Of a stretch of 64,000 nucleotides of DNA, positions 27,357 through 36,058 are shown piece by piece (position 1 is the stretch's first letter; each line of letters opens with the position of its first letter). The stretch spans positions 1,984,001 through 2,048,000 of the forward strand of contig NZ_VMSB01000001.1 in the NCBI RefSeq assembly GCF_009858245.1. Reading direction: 5' to 3'. The position numbers and the translations under genes were made by a program. The DNA comes from Ornithinibacter aureus (GTDB lineage: Bacteria > Actinomycetota > Actinomycetes > Actinomycetales > Dermatophilaceae). The notes below the pieces were generated by a model. The model did no database searches, was not told where the DNA came from, and saw nothing but the letters and a program-made list of their open reading frames with translations.

Positions 27357-28943
27357 CACGGCATCCGCGGCGCCACCGGCGGCCGAGGTCGACACGCCCT
27401 CGACGTCCAGCACGGGCACGTGCCGGTGGGGATGCCGTTCGCCCGTCATCCGCTCGCCGTTCGTCCCGGGGGACACCGCCAGGTCCAGTTCGAGCACCCC
27501 CTTGCCGAGACCCTCCTCGGGCAGGGGCACCGGGTACGACCCGGTGAAGCACGCCGTGCAGAGCCGATCGGGCGACTGGTTGGTTGCGGCGATCATCCCC
27601 TCCTCGGAGATGTAGCCCAGCGAGTCGGCGCCGATCGAGTTGCACACCTCGGCCACACCGAGCCCGGTGGCGATCAGCTCGGCCCGGGTCGCGAAGTCGA
27701 TGCCGTAGAAGCAGGGCCAGCGCACGGGTGGCGAGGAGATGCGCACGTGCACCTCGGCCGCCCCGGCTTCGCGCAGCATCCGCACGAGGGCGCGCTGGGT
27801 GTTCCCGCGCACGATCGAGTCGTCGACGACGACGAGCCGCTTGCCCTTGATGACGTCCTTGAGCGGGTTGAGCTTGAGCCGGATGCCGAGTTGGCGGATG
27901 GTCTGCGACGGCGCGATGAAGGTGCGCCCCACGTAGGAGTTCTTCACCAGCCCCTGCCCGTAGGGGATCCCGGACTCCTGCGCGTACCCGATCGCGGCCG
28001 GCGTGCCCGACTCAGGGGTCGGCATGACCAGATCGGCCTCGACCGGGTGCTCCCGGGCCAGCGCGCGACCCATCTCGACGCGGGCCTCGTGCACGACCCG
28101 CCCGTTGATCGTCGTGTCGGGACGTGCGAGATAGACGTACTCGAACACGCAGCCCTTCGGGGTCGCCTCGGCGAAGCGCTGCGAGCGCAGCCCGTCCTCG
28201 TCGATGGTGACCATCTCGCCGGGCTCGACCTCGCGCACGTAGGACGCACCGACGATGTCGAGGGCGGCCGTCTCCGAGGCGACGACCCAGCCGCGTTCGA
28301 GGCGACCGATGACCAGGGGGCGGATGCCGTGGGGGTCGCGAGCGGCATACAACGTGTGTTCGTCCATGAAGACGAAGCAGAACGCGCCGCGCAGTCGGGG
28401 CAGCACGTCGAGGGCCGAGGCTTCGAGGGTGCGGTCGGGGTGGTCGGCCAGGAGTGCCGTGACGAGCGCGGTGTCGGTGGTGTTGCCCCGGGCCAGCTCG
28501 CCCCGGTGGGCGTCGCCCTCGAGGCGGCCCTCGACGAGGTCGCGCAGCTCGGCGGAGTTCGTGAGGTTGCCGTTGTGGGCCAGCGCCACGGTGCCACCGG
28601 CGTGGCCGCCGAGGGTGGGCTGCGCGTTCTCCCACGTCGAGCCACCGGTGGTGGAGTACCGGCAGTGGCCCACCGCGAGGTGGCCGCGCAGCGACGCCAG
28701 CGAGCGCTCGTCGAACACCTGCGAGACCAGGCCCATGTCCTTGTAGACCAGCAGGCGCTGACCGTCGGACGTCGCGATGCCGGCCGACTCCTGCCCACGG
28801 TGCTGGAGGGCGTAGAGGCCGTAGTAGGTCAGCTTGGCGACGTCCTCACCGGGGGCCCACACCCCGAAGACCCCGCAGGCATCCTGCGGGCCCTTCTCAC
28901 CGGGAATCAGGTCGTGGCTGAGGCGTCCGTCTCCGCGTGGCAC
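27345..28943 (-). CDS. purF: Amidophosphoribosyltransferase
   Basis: First committed enzyme of purine synthesis, making phosphoribosylamine from PRPP and glutamine. The 532-residue protein has the N-terminal nucleophile Cys within DACGVFGVW after a 22-residue propeptide, the glutaminase motifs CRYSTTGGSTWENAQP and HNGNLTN, and the PRPP loop VVVDDSIVRGNT. Conserved Cys residues near the end (CTACFTGSYP) fit an Fe-S type enzyme. GGGAGGA lies 8 nt before the GTG. The C-terminal 40 residues are variable. Other purine genes (purL, purC, purD, purA) are dispersed in the window. Confidence 0.96.
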   Translation of the reverse strand: MPRGDGRLSHDLIPGEKGPQDACGVFGVWAPGEDVAKLTYYGLYALQHRGQESAGIATSDGQRLLVYKDMGLVSQVFDERSLASLRGHLAVGHCRYSTTGGSTWENAQPTLGGHAGGTVALAHNGNLTNSAELRDLVEGRLEGDAHRGELARGNTTDTALVTALLADHPDRTLEASALDVLPRLRGAFCFVFMDEHTLYAARDPHGIRPLVIGRLERGWVVASETAALDIVGASYVREVEPGEMVTIDEDGLRSQRFAEATPKGCVFEYVYLARPDTTINGRVVHEARVEMGRALAREHPVEADLVMPTPESGTPAAIGYAQESGIPYGQGLVKNSYVGRTFIAPSQTIRQLGIRLKLNPLKDVIKGKRLVVVDDSIVRGNTQRALVRMLREAGAAEVHVRISSPPVRWPCFYGIDFATRAELIATGLGVAEVCNSIGADSLGYISEEGMIAATNQSPDRLCTACFTGSYPVPLPEEGLGKGVLELDLAVSPGTNGERMTGERHPHRHVPVLDVEGVSTSAAGGAADAVLRP

Positions 28944-28991
28944 GTGCCCGATCCTCCCACACCCTGCCGACGCAGCCCCACCGACGAACGA

Positions 28992-29231
28992 TCAGGAGCG
29001 TTCGCTGCGCCGATCGAGCAGCACGGCGAGCACGGCAGCGAGCAGACCGAACACCAGGGCGCCCATGAAGCCCAGGTAGCCGATGCCGGCCGACGGGGCA
29101 TAGTTCGACTCCAGCATCGTGTCGCGGTCCTCGAACCAGCCGAAGACGGCCAGCGAGGCCCCCACGAGGAACCCGATGACGGCCCCGGTGATAATGATGG
29201 GCAGGAAGCGCGGGCGGCGTGCAGGTGTCAC
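28992..29231 (-). CDS. Small two-TM membrane protein upstream of purF
   Basis: A 79-residue protein with two TM helices (about residues 9-28 and 50-70). Between them is an acidic loop with FEDRDTMLESNYAPSAG. The GTG at 29229-29231 is 7 nt after TACCGT, so the transcript is probably leaderless and continues into purF 48 nt downstream. No family recognised. Confidence 0.75.
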   Translation of the reverse strand: MTPARRPRFLPIIITGAVIGFLVGASLAVFGWFEDRDTMLESNYAPSAGIGYLGFMGALVFGLLAAVLAVLLDRRSERS

Positions 29232-29238
29232 GGTCCTT

Positions 29239-29244
29239 ACGGTA
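29239..29244 (-). promoter_or_regulatory. -10 element upstream of the purF operon
   Basis: TACCGT on the minus strand lies 7 nt from the GTG of the small membrane gene. AAGGA overlaps this spacer but is too close to act as a normal ribosome site. Confidence 0.5.
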
Positions 29245-29335
29245 CGTGAGGCCGGGCACCCCTCGACGAACCACCCACACGCACACTGGGGTGGTGCACG
29301 CATCCGAGAGCCCCTTCGGCTCCGAACCACTGGAC

Positions 29336-30928
29336 ATGACGAACTCTGGGATGCCGCAGCGACAGACCCGACCCGACGGGCGTCCCCGGCGCCTCTGGTA
29401 CGCCGAGGGCACGGCCCTGGCCGCGGCCGCCGCCGCCGGGGTGGGGCACCTCGTCGCCGGACTCGTGTCCCCCGAGTCCTCACCCGTGCTCGCGGTGGGG
29501 TCCACCGTCATCGACGCCACGCCGACCCCGGTCAAGGAATGGGCGGTCGCGCAGTTCGGCACCGCCGACAAGCCCATCCTCATCGGATCGGTCGCGATCG
29601 GTGCGTTGCTGCTCGCCGGTGGCATCGGGCTGGTCGCCCGAACCCGGCGCACCCTGGGCCTGGCCCTGCTCGGCACCCTGGCCTTCACGTCCGTCGGGGC
29701 TGCCCTGTTGCGCCCCACGAGCACCGCGGTGGACCTGATTCCCGGGTTCGCCACGGCGCTGTTCGGCGTGCTCGCCGCAGGCTGGTTCCTCGGGCTGCTC
29801 GACCAGTGGGGGGCGCGTGATCGCGACCCGGCGGCGGGCGCGGATGCCGGCGCCACGGCATCCGGCGACGGCCGCAGCGATCGTCGGCGCGTGCTGTTCG
29901 CCGCGGCCGGGCTGGGAGCGGTCGCCGCCACCGGCAGCACCCTGGGCAAGGCCCTGTCGCGCGGCGCCTCGCCGTCAGGCGTCACCCTGCCGGCGGCCGC
30001 CGAGGCCCTGCCGACGCTGCCGGGTGGGCTGGAGTCGACCGTTCGCGGCATCTCGGCCTTTCGCACCCCGAACGCGCAGTTCTACCGGATCGACACCGCC
30101 CTGGTCATCCCCCGGGTCTCCACCGACGGCTGGTCACTGACCATCGACGGTGACGTGGAGCGGCCGTTCACGATCACCTACGACGAACTCCTCGCCATGC
30201 CGATGGTCGAGCGCGACATCACCTTGACCTGCGTGTCCAACGAGGTCGGCGGCCCGTACATCGGCGCCGCCCGGTGGCTCGGCGTGCGCACCAAGGACCT
30301 GCTCGAGCGGGCTGGTGTGCGGCCGGGGGCCGACCAGATCCTCAGCCACTCCACCGAGGGCATGACGATCTCGACCCCCGTGCAGGCCCTGACCGACGAC
30401 CGCGAGGCCCTCGTCGCGGTCGGCATGAACGGCGAGCCGCTGCCCAACCGCCACGGCTTCCCGGCGCGCCTGGTCACCCCGGGGCTCTACGGGTTCGTCG
30501 GTGCCACCAAGTGGCTGACCCGCATGGAGGCGACGACCTACGCCGCGAAGCGCGCCTACTGGACCGAGCGCGACTGGGCCACCGACGCCCCCATCCTCAC
30601 CCAGTCACGCATCGACACCCCTCGCGGGCTGGACCGGCGCGATGCCGGGCAGGTCATGATCGGTGGGGTGGCGTGGGCGCAGCAGCGCGGGATCGCCCAG
30701 GTCGAGGTGCGGGTCGACGACGGGCCGTGGCAGGTCGCCACGCTCGGGCCGGATGCCGGCATCGACTACTGGCGCCAGTGGTATCTGGCGTGGGATGCCG
30801 CCCCGGGTCGCCACTCCCTCAGCGTGCGCGCAACCGACCTGACCGGTGAGCTGCAGCCCGAGGGCCGCACGACGCCGTTCCCCGAGGGTGCCCGGGGCTG
30901 GCACACCATCGTCGTCACCATCGACTGA
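29336..30928 (+). CDS. Membrane-anchored molybdopterin-dependent oxidoreductase (SUOX fold)
   Basis: A 530-residue protein. The N-terminal half has four TM helices (between about residues 20 and 150). An SDRRRVLFAAAGLGAVA segment follows that looks like a twin-arginine-type anchor, then the sulfite-oxidase molybdopterin domain. The cofactor Cys is in ITLTCVSNEVGG, and LPNRHGFPARLVTPGLYG and GATKWLTRMEATTY are family hallmarks. The Mo domain probably faces outward; its substrate is unknown. The start is uncertain: ATG 29336 is conservative, while GTG at 29291 or 29294 would add 14-15 residues. Confidence 0.88.
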   Translation: MTNSGMPQRQTRPDGRPRRLWYAEGTALAAAAAAGVGHLVAGLVSPESSPVLAVGSTVIDATPTPVKEWAVAQFGTADKPILIGSVAIGALLLAGGIGLVARTRRTLGLALLGTLAFTSVGAALLRPTSTAVDLIPGFATALFGVLAAGWFLGLLDQWGARDRDPAAGADAGATASGDGRSDRRRVLFAAAGLGAVAATGSTLGKALSRGASPSGVTLPAAAEALPTLPGGLESTVRGISAFRTPNAQFYRIDTALVIPRVSTDGWSLTIDGDVERPFTITYDELLAMPMVERDITLTCVSNEVGGPYIGAARWLGVRTKDLLERAGVRPGADQILSHSTEGMTISTPVQALTDDREALVAVGMNGEPLPNRHGFPARLVTPGLYGFVGATKWLTRMEATTYAAKRAYWTERDWATDAPILTQSRIDTPRGLDRRDAGQVMIGGVAWAQQRGIAQVEVRVDDGPWQVATLGPDAGIDYWRQWYLAWDAAPGRHSLSVRATDLTGELQPEGRTTPFPEGARGWHTIVVTID

Positions 30929-30947
30929 CACCCTCTGCCCGTCCCAC

Positions 30948-30993
30948 AACGTCCGGCACCTTGGTGGCTCCAGCCGCCAAGGTGCCGGACGTT
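30948..30993 (+). terminator. 22-bp stem terminator
   Basis: The arms 30948-30969 and 30972-30993 pair at 21 of 22 positions (the exception is a G-T wobble) around a 2-nt turn and are followed by TTCC. It lies 20 nt after the molybdoenzyme stop, separating it from the fasciclin gene. Confidence 0.75.
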
Positions 30994-31081
30994 TTCCTGG
31001 TCCGGGCAATCCGGTTCACGAGCTGCTCCGAACCACTGGTGTACGCACCACGACACACACCTGCGAGAAGGAGCACCTCCC

Positions 31082-31729
31082 ATGCGTTCCACCCGACTGA
31101 CCGTTGCAGCCCTGGCCCTGGCCCTCCCCCTGTCGATCGCCGCCTGCGGCTCGGACAGCGAGATGGATGCCGGTTCCACCGACACCATGAGCTCGTCGTC
31201 CGCTCCGGCCCCCTCGGCCTCCCCCTCGGAGTCGATGAGCACCGACATGGCCGGCGCCCCCTTCGGCCCCGGCTGCGCGGCCGTCCCCGCCGACGGTGCG
31301 GGCTCGTTCAGCCGCATGGCCAAGGACCCGGTCGCCACGGCCGCGAGCAACAACCCCGTCCTGTCGACCCTGGTGACCGCGGTGACCGAGGCCGGCCTCG
31401 GTGACACCCTCAACACCACCCCGGACATCACCGTCTTCGCGCCGACCAACGACGCGTTCGCGGCCATGGACAAGGCCACCCTCGACAAGGCCATGGCCGA
31501 CCCGAAGGGCCTGCTCACCACGGTGCTCACCAACCACGTCGTCGCGGGCCGCCTCGCCCCCGACCAGGTCGCCGGTGAGCACGAGACCCTGGCCGGCACG
31601 AAGATCACCGTCGAGGGGTCCGGCGAGGACTTCTCCGTCGGCGATGCCAAGGTCGTCTGCGGCAACGTGCAGACCGCCAACGCGACCGTCTACATCATCG
31701 ACGGCGTGCTGCTCCCCGCAGCCAACTGA
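31082..31729 (+). CDS. Fasciclin-domain lipoprotein
   Basis: A 215-residue secreted lipoprotein. The lipobox LSIAAC follows a short basic N-terminus, and a Ser/Ala/Pro-rich linker (about residues 25-60) leads to one FAS1 adhesion domain with ITVFAPTNDAFAAM and NHVVAGRL. AAGGAG precedes the ATG. It is followed by a SigK-like sigma factor and RskA-like anti-sigma factor, the same order as in mycobacteria, where SigK controls surface antigens of the MPT70/MPT83 fasciclin type. That makes this protein a plausible target of the pair (inference). Confidence 0.93.
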   Translation: MRSTRLTVAALALALPLSIAACGSDSEMDAGSTDTMSSSSAPAPSASPSESMSTDMAGAPFGPGCAAVPADGAGSFSRMAKDPVATAASNNPVLSTLVTAVTEAGLGDTLNTTPDITVFAPTNDAFAAMDKATLDKAMADPKGLLTTVLTNHVVAGRLAPDQVAGEHETLAGTKITVEGSGEDFSVGDAKVVCGNVQTANATVYIIDGVLLPAAN

Positions 31730-31752
31730 CGTCGGACCGACCTCGACAGTCC

Positions 31753-32412
31753 ATGATGGGTGACATGACAGCCTCCTCCCCGGGTACCTCCGTGCCCGGG
31801 GAGGAGGCTCTCCCGCACCCGGACGCCACGGCATCCGGCGCCACGGCATCCGGCGCCACGGCATCCGGCCAGGAGCTCGCCGACCTGCTGCGCCGCTGCG
31901 CCCGCGGTGACGAGGCAGCCTTCGCCGAGCTGTACGACGCGACGTCGCGTCGGCTCTTCGGCCTCGTGCTGCGGATCGTGCGCGACCACGCGATGTCGGA
32001 GGAGGTCACCCAGGAGGTCTACCTCGACATCTGGCGCACCAGCACCCGGTTCGACCCCAGCCGCGGCAGCGCCCTGTCGTGGATGATGACCATCGCGCAC
32101 CGCACCGCCGTCGACCGGGTGCGTTCGTCCGAGGCCGCGCGCCGACGCGACGACACCCACGCGGCGACGAATCAGGACATCGACTTCGACGCCACCGCTG
32201 AAGCGGCCCAGGCGTCACTGGAGGCCCAGCGCGTGCGCCGGGCCCTCGCCACCCTCACCGATGCGCAGCGCTCCGCGGTCGAGCTCGCCTACCTCGGCGG
32301 CTACACGCACACCGAGGTCGCGACCTTGCTCGGCCTGCCGCTCGGCACGGCGAAGACCCGAATACGCGATGGCCTGATCCGCCTGCGAGACACGATGGGA
32401 GTCCCGGCATGA
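31753..32412 (+). CDS. sigK: ECF sigma factor, SigK-like
   Basis: A 219-residue extracytoplasmic-function sigma factor. Region 2 has AFAELYDATSRRLFGLVLRIVRDHAMSEEVTQEVYLDIW and region 4 has LTDAQRSAVELAYLGGYTHTEVATLLGLPLGTAKTRIRDGL, the SigK/RpoE-like wording. The N-terminal 40 residues are an unusual Ala/Thr/Ser/Gly tail created by a 15-bp tandem repeat. ATG codons at 31753, 31756 and 31765 are all possible starts. Its stop overlaps the anti-sigma ATG as ATGA. Confidence 0.92.
   Translation: MMGDMTASSPGTSVPGEEALPHPDATASGATASGATASGQELADLLRRCARGDEAAFAELYDATSRRLFGLVLRIVRDHAMSEEVTQEVYLDIWRTSTRFDPSRGSALSWMMTIAHRTAVDRVRSSEAARRRDDTHAATNQDIDFDATAEAAQASLEAQRVRRALATLTDAQRSAVELAYLGGYTHTEVATLLGLPLGTAKTRIRDGLIRLRDTMGVPA
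31825..31869 (+). repeat. 15-bp tandem repeat inside sigK
   Basis: Three consecutive units of GCCACGGCATCCGGC encode ATASG three times in the N-terminal tail. Each unit contains the window's common word GGCATCC. Confidence 0.95.
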
Positions 32413-33191
32413 ACGCCGATCTGCACCACCTTTCCGGCGCCTACGCCGTCGACGCCCTCGATGACGCCGAGCGCGCAGCCTTCGAGTCGCACCTGCTCGG
32501 GTGCGCCGACTGCCGCGCCGAGGTCGCCGAGCTGACCGCCGCCGGGCACTCCCTGGCCGCGCTCGCGCAGGCCACTCCGCCGCCGTCGCTGCGGGCCTCG
32601 GTGCTCTCGGGTATCTCGCAGGTCCGTCCGCTGCCGCCGCTCCCCGAAGACGCCGCTGCTCCTGTCCCGGATGCCGTCTTCTCCGTTGCATCAGGTCCCG
32701 TCGCTGCAGAGGCTTCGGATGCCGTCGTCGTGCCGCTTCGCCGTCGCTCACGGGCCTCGACGTGGCTGGCCGGTGCGGCAGCGGCTGCCGTGATCGCTGT
32801 CGGTGGTCTCGTGTGGAGCCCGTGGTCGGACGACTCCGGCACCCTGTCGCCCGTGGACCAGGTGGTTGCCGCAGCCGACGCCGTGCGGGTCAGCAGCAGC
32901 AAGGGGGAGCTGAACGCCGAGATCGCCTACAGCCGCCAGCTCGGCCGAGCGGCGATCACGGTGGCCGGGTTGCCGCCGGCTCCGGAGGGCAAGACCTACC
33001 AGCTGTGGTTCGTCGGGTCCGACGGAGTGGCTCGTTCGGCCGGGCTGCTGACGCCCGATGCGGACCGTCGCGGGTCGATGGTCCTGGAGGGCGACCCCAG
33101 CGCGGCTGCCGCCGTGGGCATGACCGTGGAGCCCGCGGGTGGTTCGACGGCGCCGACGACCGACCCGCTGGTCGTTCTCGCCCTCGCGTGA
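32409..33191 (+). CDS. RskA-type anti-sigma factor
   Basis: A 260-residue single-pass anti-sigma factor. The N-terminal zinc-associated anti-sigma domain has HLSGAYAVDALDDAE and H-LLGCADC. One TM helix lies at about residues 118-136, and the C-terminal part is an extracytoplasmic RskA domain (GKTYQLWFVGSDGVARSAGLL and later MTVEPAGGS). It is translationally coupled to the SigK-like factor and presumably holds it at the membrane until a signal triggers proteolysis, as known for this family. Confidence 0.92.
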   Translation: MNADLHHLSGAYAVDALDDAERAAFESHLLGCADCRAEVAELTAAGHSLAALAQATPPPSLRASVLSGISQVRPLPPLPEDAAAPVPDAVFSVASGPVAAEASDAVVVPLRRRSRASTWLAGAAAAAVIAVGGLVWSPWSDDSGTLSPVDQVVAAADAVRVSSSKGELNAEIAYSRQLGRAAITVAGLPPAPEGKTYQLWFVGSDGVARSAGLLTPDADRRGSMVLEGDPSAAAAVGMTVEPAGGSTAPTTDPLVVLALA

Positions 33192-33199
33192 CGCCCCGC

Positions 33200-34214
33200 T
33201 CAGACCGGCAGTGCTCCGCTGGTGGGGGCGTCATCGCTGGCGCTGTCTGGTCCCCACCACGGCTCGACGTCGAGGTCGTCGGGCCATGGGTCGTCGGGGT
33301 ATGACTCGTGGAGTTCGTAGCGGGCCCAGCGTTGTTCGTCGGGGTCGTCGTCGTGGATCGCGGCGATGAGTGTTCGGAGCCGCTCGGGGGTCAGTGGTGG
33401 TGGGTCGTTGATGGCCCGTTCGGCGCGTCTGTGCTCGAGGTGTCGGTCGTAGCTGCCGTGGGTGAGGTCCCAGATGACGTACCGGCCGTGCTCGTCGGGG
33501 GTGGGGTTCACCTGCGCGATGAACCGGCGCTGGTGGACCACCGTGTGGTGGCGTTGGCACAGCAGGGCAGCGTTGTCGATGTCGCTGAGCCCACCATCAG
33601 CCCAGTGCACGACGTGGTGCGCTTTGGCCCAGGCGGCGGGGGCGGTGCACCCGGGGTAGGTGCACCCGCGGTCGCGGCGCAGCAACCGGCGTCGTTGCGC
33701 CCGGGTGAACAGGCGAACCACCCGGCCCAGGTCGAGGTCTTCCCCCGCGCTGCCCAGCACGTGGGGGATCAGGTCGGCTTCGCAGGACAGGCGGCGCAGC
33801 ACCTGCGGCGACAGGATGGTCCCGGTCCCGGTGGACCCCACGACCTCCCCACACCCGGTGCGTGCCTGCAGGTCCGCAAGCGTCATGATGACGTGGACCG
33901 CGTGCGCGGACCCGGCGGCACCGTCCGCGCCGCCGTGCTGGTCACCATCGAGGGCGCTGGAGCGCTGACACACCTGCGTCAGTGCCTCGACCCGCCGCTG
34001 CCCGAGCGGGCGCAGGTCACGTTCCCCGGTCACGTCGTTGGGGGCGGGGGCGCTGAGCGGGCCGATCGCCGCCTCCAACGCTGCCGCCTGCTCCGGCGTC
34101 ATCCACAGCTGGTACTCGGTGAGGTCCCCGGACTCCACGAACGGTGCGGACAGCCGCGCCGCCGACGCCAAGCGTTCCTGCAGGTCATCGAACACCCCCG
34201 GCGCGCCGTACTGC
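33200..34214 (-). pseudogene. C-terminal part of a split DUF222/HNH (13E12-type) endonuclease
   Basis: This is the 3' portion of a DUF222 protein ending in an HNH nuclease domain: CTYPGCTAPAAWAKAHHVVHW, then ADGGLSDIDNAALLCQRHH. The frame could start at an ATG inside the neighbouring element (34259-34261), but residues before QYGAPGVFDDLQ come from element sequence. Joining TAC at 34210 to the fragment at 38375-38933 gives one uninterrupted frame of 522 codons. Without the N-terminal half the product, if made, would lack most of DUF222. See the element at 34215-38374. Confidence 0.92.
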
Positions 34215-34239
34215 TGTCGAGATGCAGCGAAGATTTCAC
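34210..34239. repeat. Target duplication and terminal inverted repeat (low-coordinate end)
   Basis: ACTGC at 34210-34214 is the 5-bp target copy. From 34215 the element begins TGTCGAGATGCAGCG, with ten further bases (AAGATTTCAC) making a 25-bp end. The first 15 bases are an exact inverted match to the other end. Confidence 0.93.
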
Positions 34240-34277
34240 AAACGCGGTTTGTATGAAACATAAACGCGGTGTTATGA
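34240..34277. repeat. Direct repeats next to the element end
   Basis: AAACGCGGT occurs at 34240-34248 and 34262-34270, each followed by TATGA within 3-4 nt, a period of 22 bp (two DNA turns). ACAAAC-GCG-GTTTGT at 34237-34251 is also a dyad. Such subterminal repeats are typical transposase-binding or resolution sites, but that role is inferred. Confidence 0.6.
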
Positions 34278-34396
34278 CAGGGTCGTCAGACTGCACATCA
34301 CGTTATGTGTCTCTATCCATCAGGTCCTGTCCACGCGTTGGCCGCGTCGGATCCGAGCACGCTTGTCGTTCGGCGGCTTGGTCTCCCACGGTCTCG

Positions 34397-34714
34397 CTAC
34401 GATCGTTCGTCGCCCAGCAGTAGCGATTCGACTGCGAGTCTGGCCCCCGCCGCCATGGTCGAGCTCAGGTGAGCGAGGTGGGCGATGAAGGCGTCGAGTT
34501 CGCTGATTCGGGAGTCATCCGGGTCGAGAGAGTGCGGAGCGCGGACGAGGCGCTCTACTAGTTCATCCCAATTCTGATCGGCGGCCTCGGACCCCGACTC
34601 CACATAAGTTCGCCGCTGCTCATCACGTGCGGAGGTCTGCGTTCGGGGCGGTCGTGGGGGTACTCCGCTGTTCGCTGGCCACGCCGTCCCCCATCTTTGG
34701 TGCGGTGAGGCCAC
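34397..34714 (-). CDS. Hypothetical protein in the element
   Basis: A 105-residue frame on the minus strand. The first 30 residues are Pro/Arg-rich. The rest reads as a plausible helical protein (NWDELVERLVRAPHSLDPDDSRISELDAFIAHLAHL). No start signal stands out and no family is recognised. Lower third-position GC than the surrounding backbone agrees with an imported origin. It follows the antiporter gene by 37 nt and may be cotranscribed. Confidence 0.45.
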   Translation of the reverse strand: MASPHQRWGTAWPANSGVPPRPPRTQTSARDEQRRTYVESGSEAADQNWDELVERLVRAPHSLDPDDSRISELDAFIAHLAHLSSTMAAGARLAVESLLLGDERS

Positions 34715-34751
34715 CCCGCGAGCGAATGCCTCGGTGTCCGGTGGCGCGCTG

Positions 34752-35957
34752 TCAGCGGGGCAGGGGCGCGGGTGTGGAGCGATCGAGGATTTGAGCTGCG
34801 AAGGGGAAGGCGAGGACGGTCAGCGCGCCCGCGCCGACGAGTAGCGACGCGGTCGCTGGTTTCATCAGATCGGATGACAGCGCGACTTCGGTCACGGCGA
34901 CGATGATGGGCAGGCCGGTGGCGGCATACAAACCGAGTTGGAGGCGCTCCCTCGTCGTGTTCAGGCCGGAGCCTGTGTCTGCCCACTGTTCAGTGAGGAA
35001 GACCGGCAGGCCTCGGGCGACGCCGATCAGCAGCGCAAGCCCGAGGAAGACCCATGGGTGCTCGGCCAGGGCCGCGATCTCGATCGCCATTCCGGAGGCG
35101 ACGAAGAACATCGGGATGAAGAACCCGAACCCGACCTGCTCCAGCGAGCGCATCATCGCGTGGGCGTGGCGGCCGCCGATCCGGGACAGTGCGACACCGG
35201 CGGCGAAAGCGCCCAGGACGACGTCGAACTCGAGGATTGCTGCCAACGCCATCAGACCCGTGAGGAGGAGCATCACGCCGCGCAGCAGGGTGCGCAGGGA
35301 CCACGGCGACAGGTCGGAGTCGCCCACGCGGTAGAGGCCTGCGCGGTGGAGCAGCCTCGTAGGTACGACGATGGCTGCGATCGTCACCACGACGAAGAAC
35401 GCCATTAACAGACCGGCCTGCAGGGGTGAATGACTGGTCAACAGCAGAGCCATTACGACGACCGGGCCGATTTCTCCGACGGCGCCGTGGGTGAGAACAC
35501 TGCGTCCCAAGGCGCTGGGCAGGAGGCCGCGGTCCTTGAGGATCGGCAGCAGAGTGCCCAGGGCGGTGGATGAGATCGCGAGCCCGAGCGCGACGGACTG
35601 CGTGAGGGCGGCATCGGGAACGAACGCTGAGGTGGCAGCGACGGCGACGACGAAACCGACCGTCCAGGTCGTCCAGGCCCAGCGTCCCTGACGACCAGCG
35701 AGCGACTTCAGGTCGATCTCCATGCCGGCCAGCAGGAACAGCAGACCCATGCCGAGTTGCTTGATCATCTCGATCCCGGTAGTGGAGGCCAACCCGAGGG
35801 CGTGCGGGCCAATCAGCACACCGAGCAGCAGGAGAACGACCACTTCGGGTGCGTGCCCGCGCAGCAGTCGCGCGAGTAGCGGCGCTGCGAAAACCGCCGC
35901 CACCATCCAGAACAACGACGAGGACATGGCAGCCATGGTGGACTCCGACGTCAACAC
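34752..35957 (-). CDS. CPA2-type cation/proton antiporter
   Basis: A 401-residue membrane protein of the KefB/CPA2 Na+/H+ or K+/H+ antiporter family. About 12 helices are visible; GMEIDLKSLAG and the helix GLAISSTALGTLLPILKDRG are typical family features. No cytoplasmic TrkA-N or KTN domain follows, so it is a bare membrane domain. The GTG at 35955-35957 lies 6 nt after CATACT (leaderless); an ATG 21 nt later (MAAMSSS) is the alternative. It is divergent from the HdeD gene inside the element, pointing to joint regulation. Confidence 0.9.
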   Translation of the reverse strand: MLTSESTMAAMSSSLFWMVAAVFAAPLLARLLRGHAPEVVVLLLLGVLIGPHALGLASTTGIEMIKQLGMGLLFLLAGMEIDLKSLAGRQGRWAWTTWTVGFVVAVAATSAFVPDAALTQSVALGLAISSTALGTLLPILKDRGLLPSALGRSVLTHGAVGEIGPVVVMALLLTSHSPLQAGLLMAFFVVVTIAAIVVPTRLLHRAGLYRVGDSDLSPWSLRTLLRGVMLLLTGLMALAAILEFDVVLGAFAAGVALSRIGGRHAHAMMRSLEQVGFGFFIPMFFVASGMAIEIAALAEHPWVFLGLALLIGVARGLPVFLTEQWADTGSGLNTTRERLQLGLYAATGLPIIVAVTEVALSSDLMKPATASLLVGAGALTVLAFPFAAQILDRSTPAPLPR

Positions 35958-35963
35958 GACCCC

Positions 35964-35969
35964 AGTATG
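35964..35969 (-). promoter_or_regulatory. -10 element of the antiporter gene
   Basis: CATACT on the minus strand is 6 nt before the GTG. The divergent HdeD gene starts about 90 nt away, so both promoters share this gap. Confidence 0.5.
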
Positions 35970-36058
35970 ACCAGGCTGCGCGGTTTGGCCTGAGATGAGT
36001 AGGCTCAAGGCGCGGGGAGTGCCCCGGACCTGGTCAACGAATGCGCACTGGAGAAGCC

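Noticed and set aside
33308-34423. A long plus-strand frame over the HNH fragment
   Set aside because: Antisense to the clear HNH and DUF222 sequence, no motif of its own.
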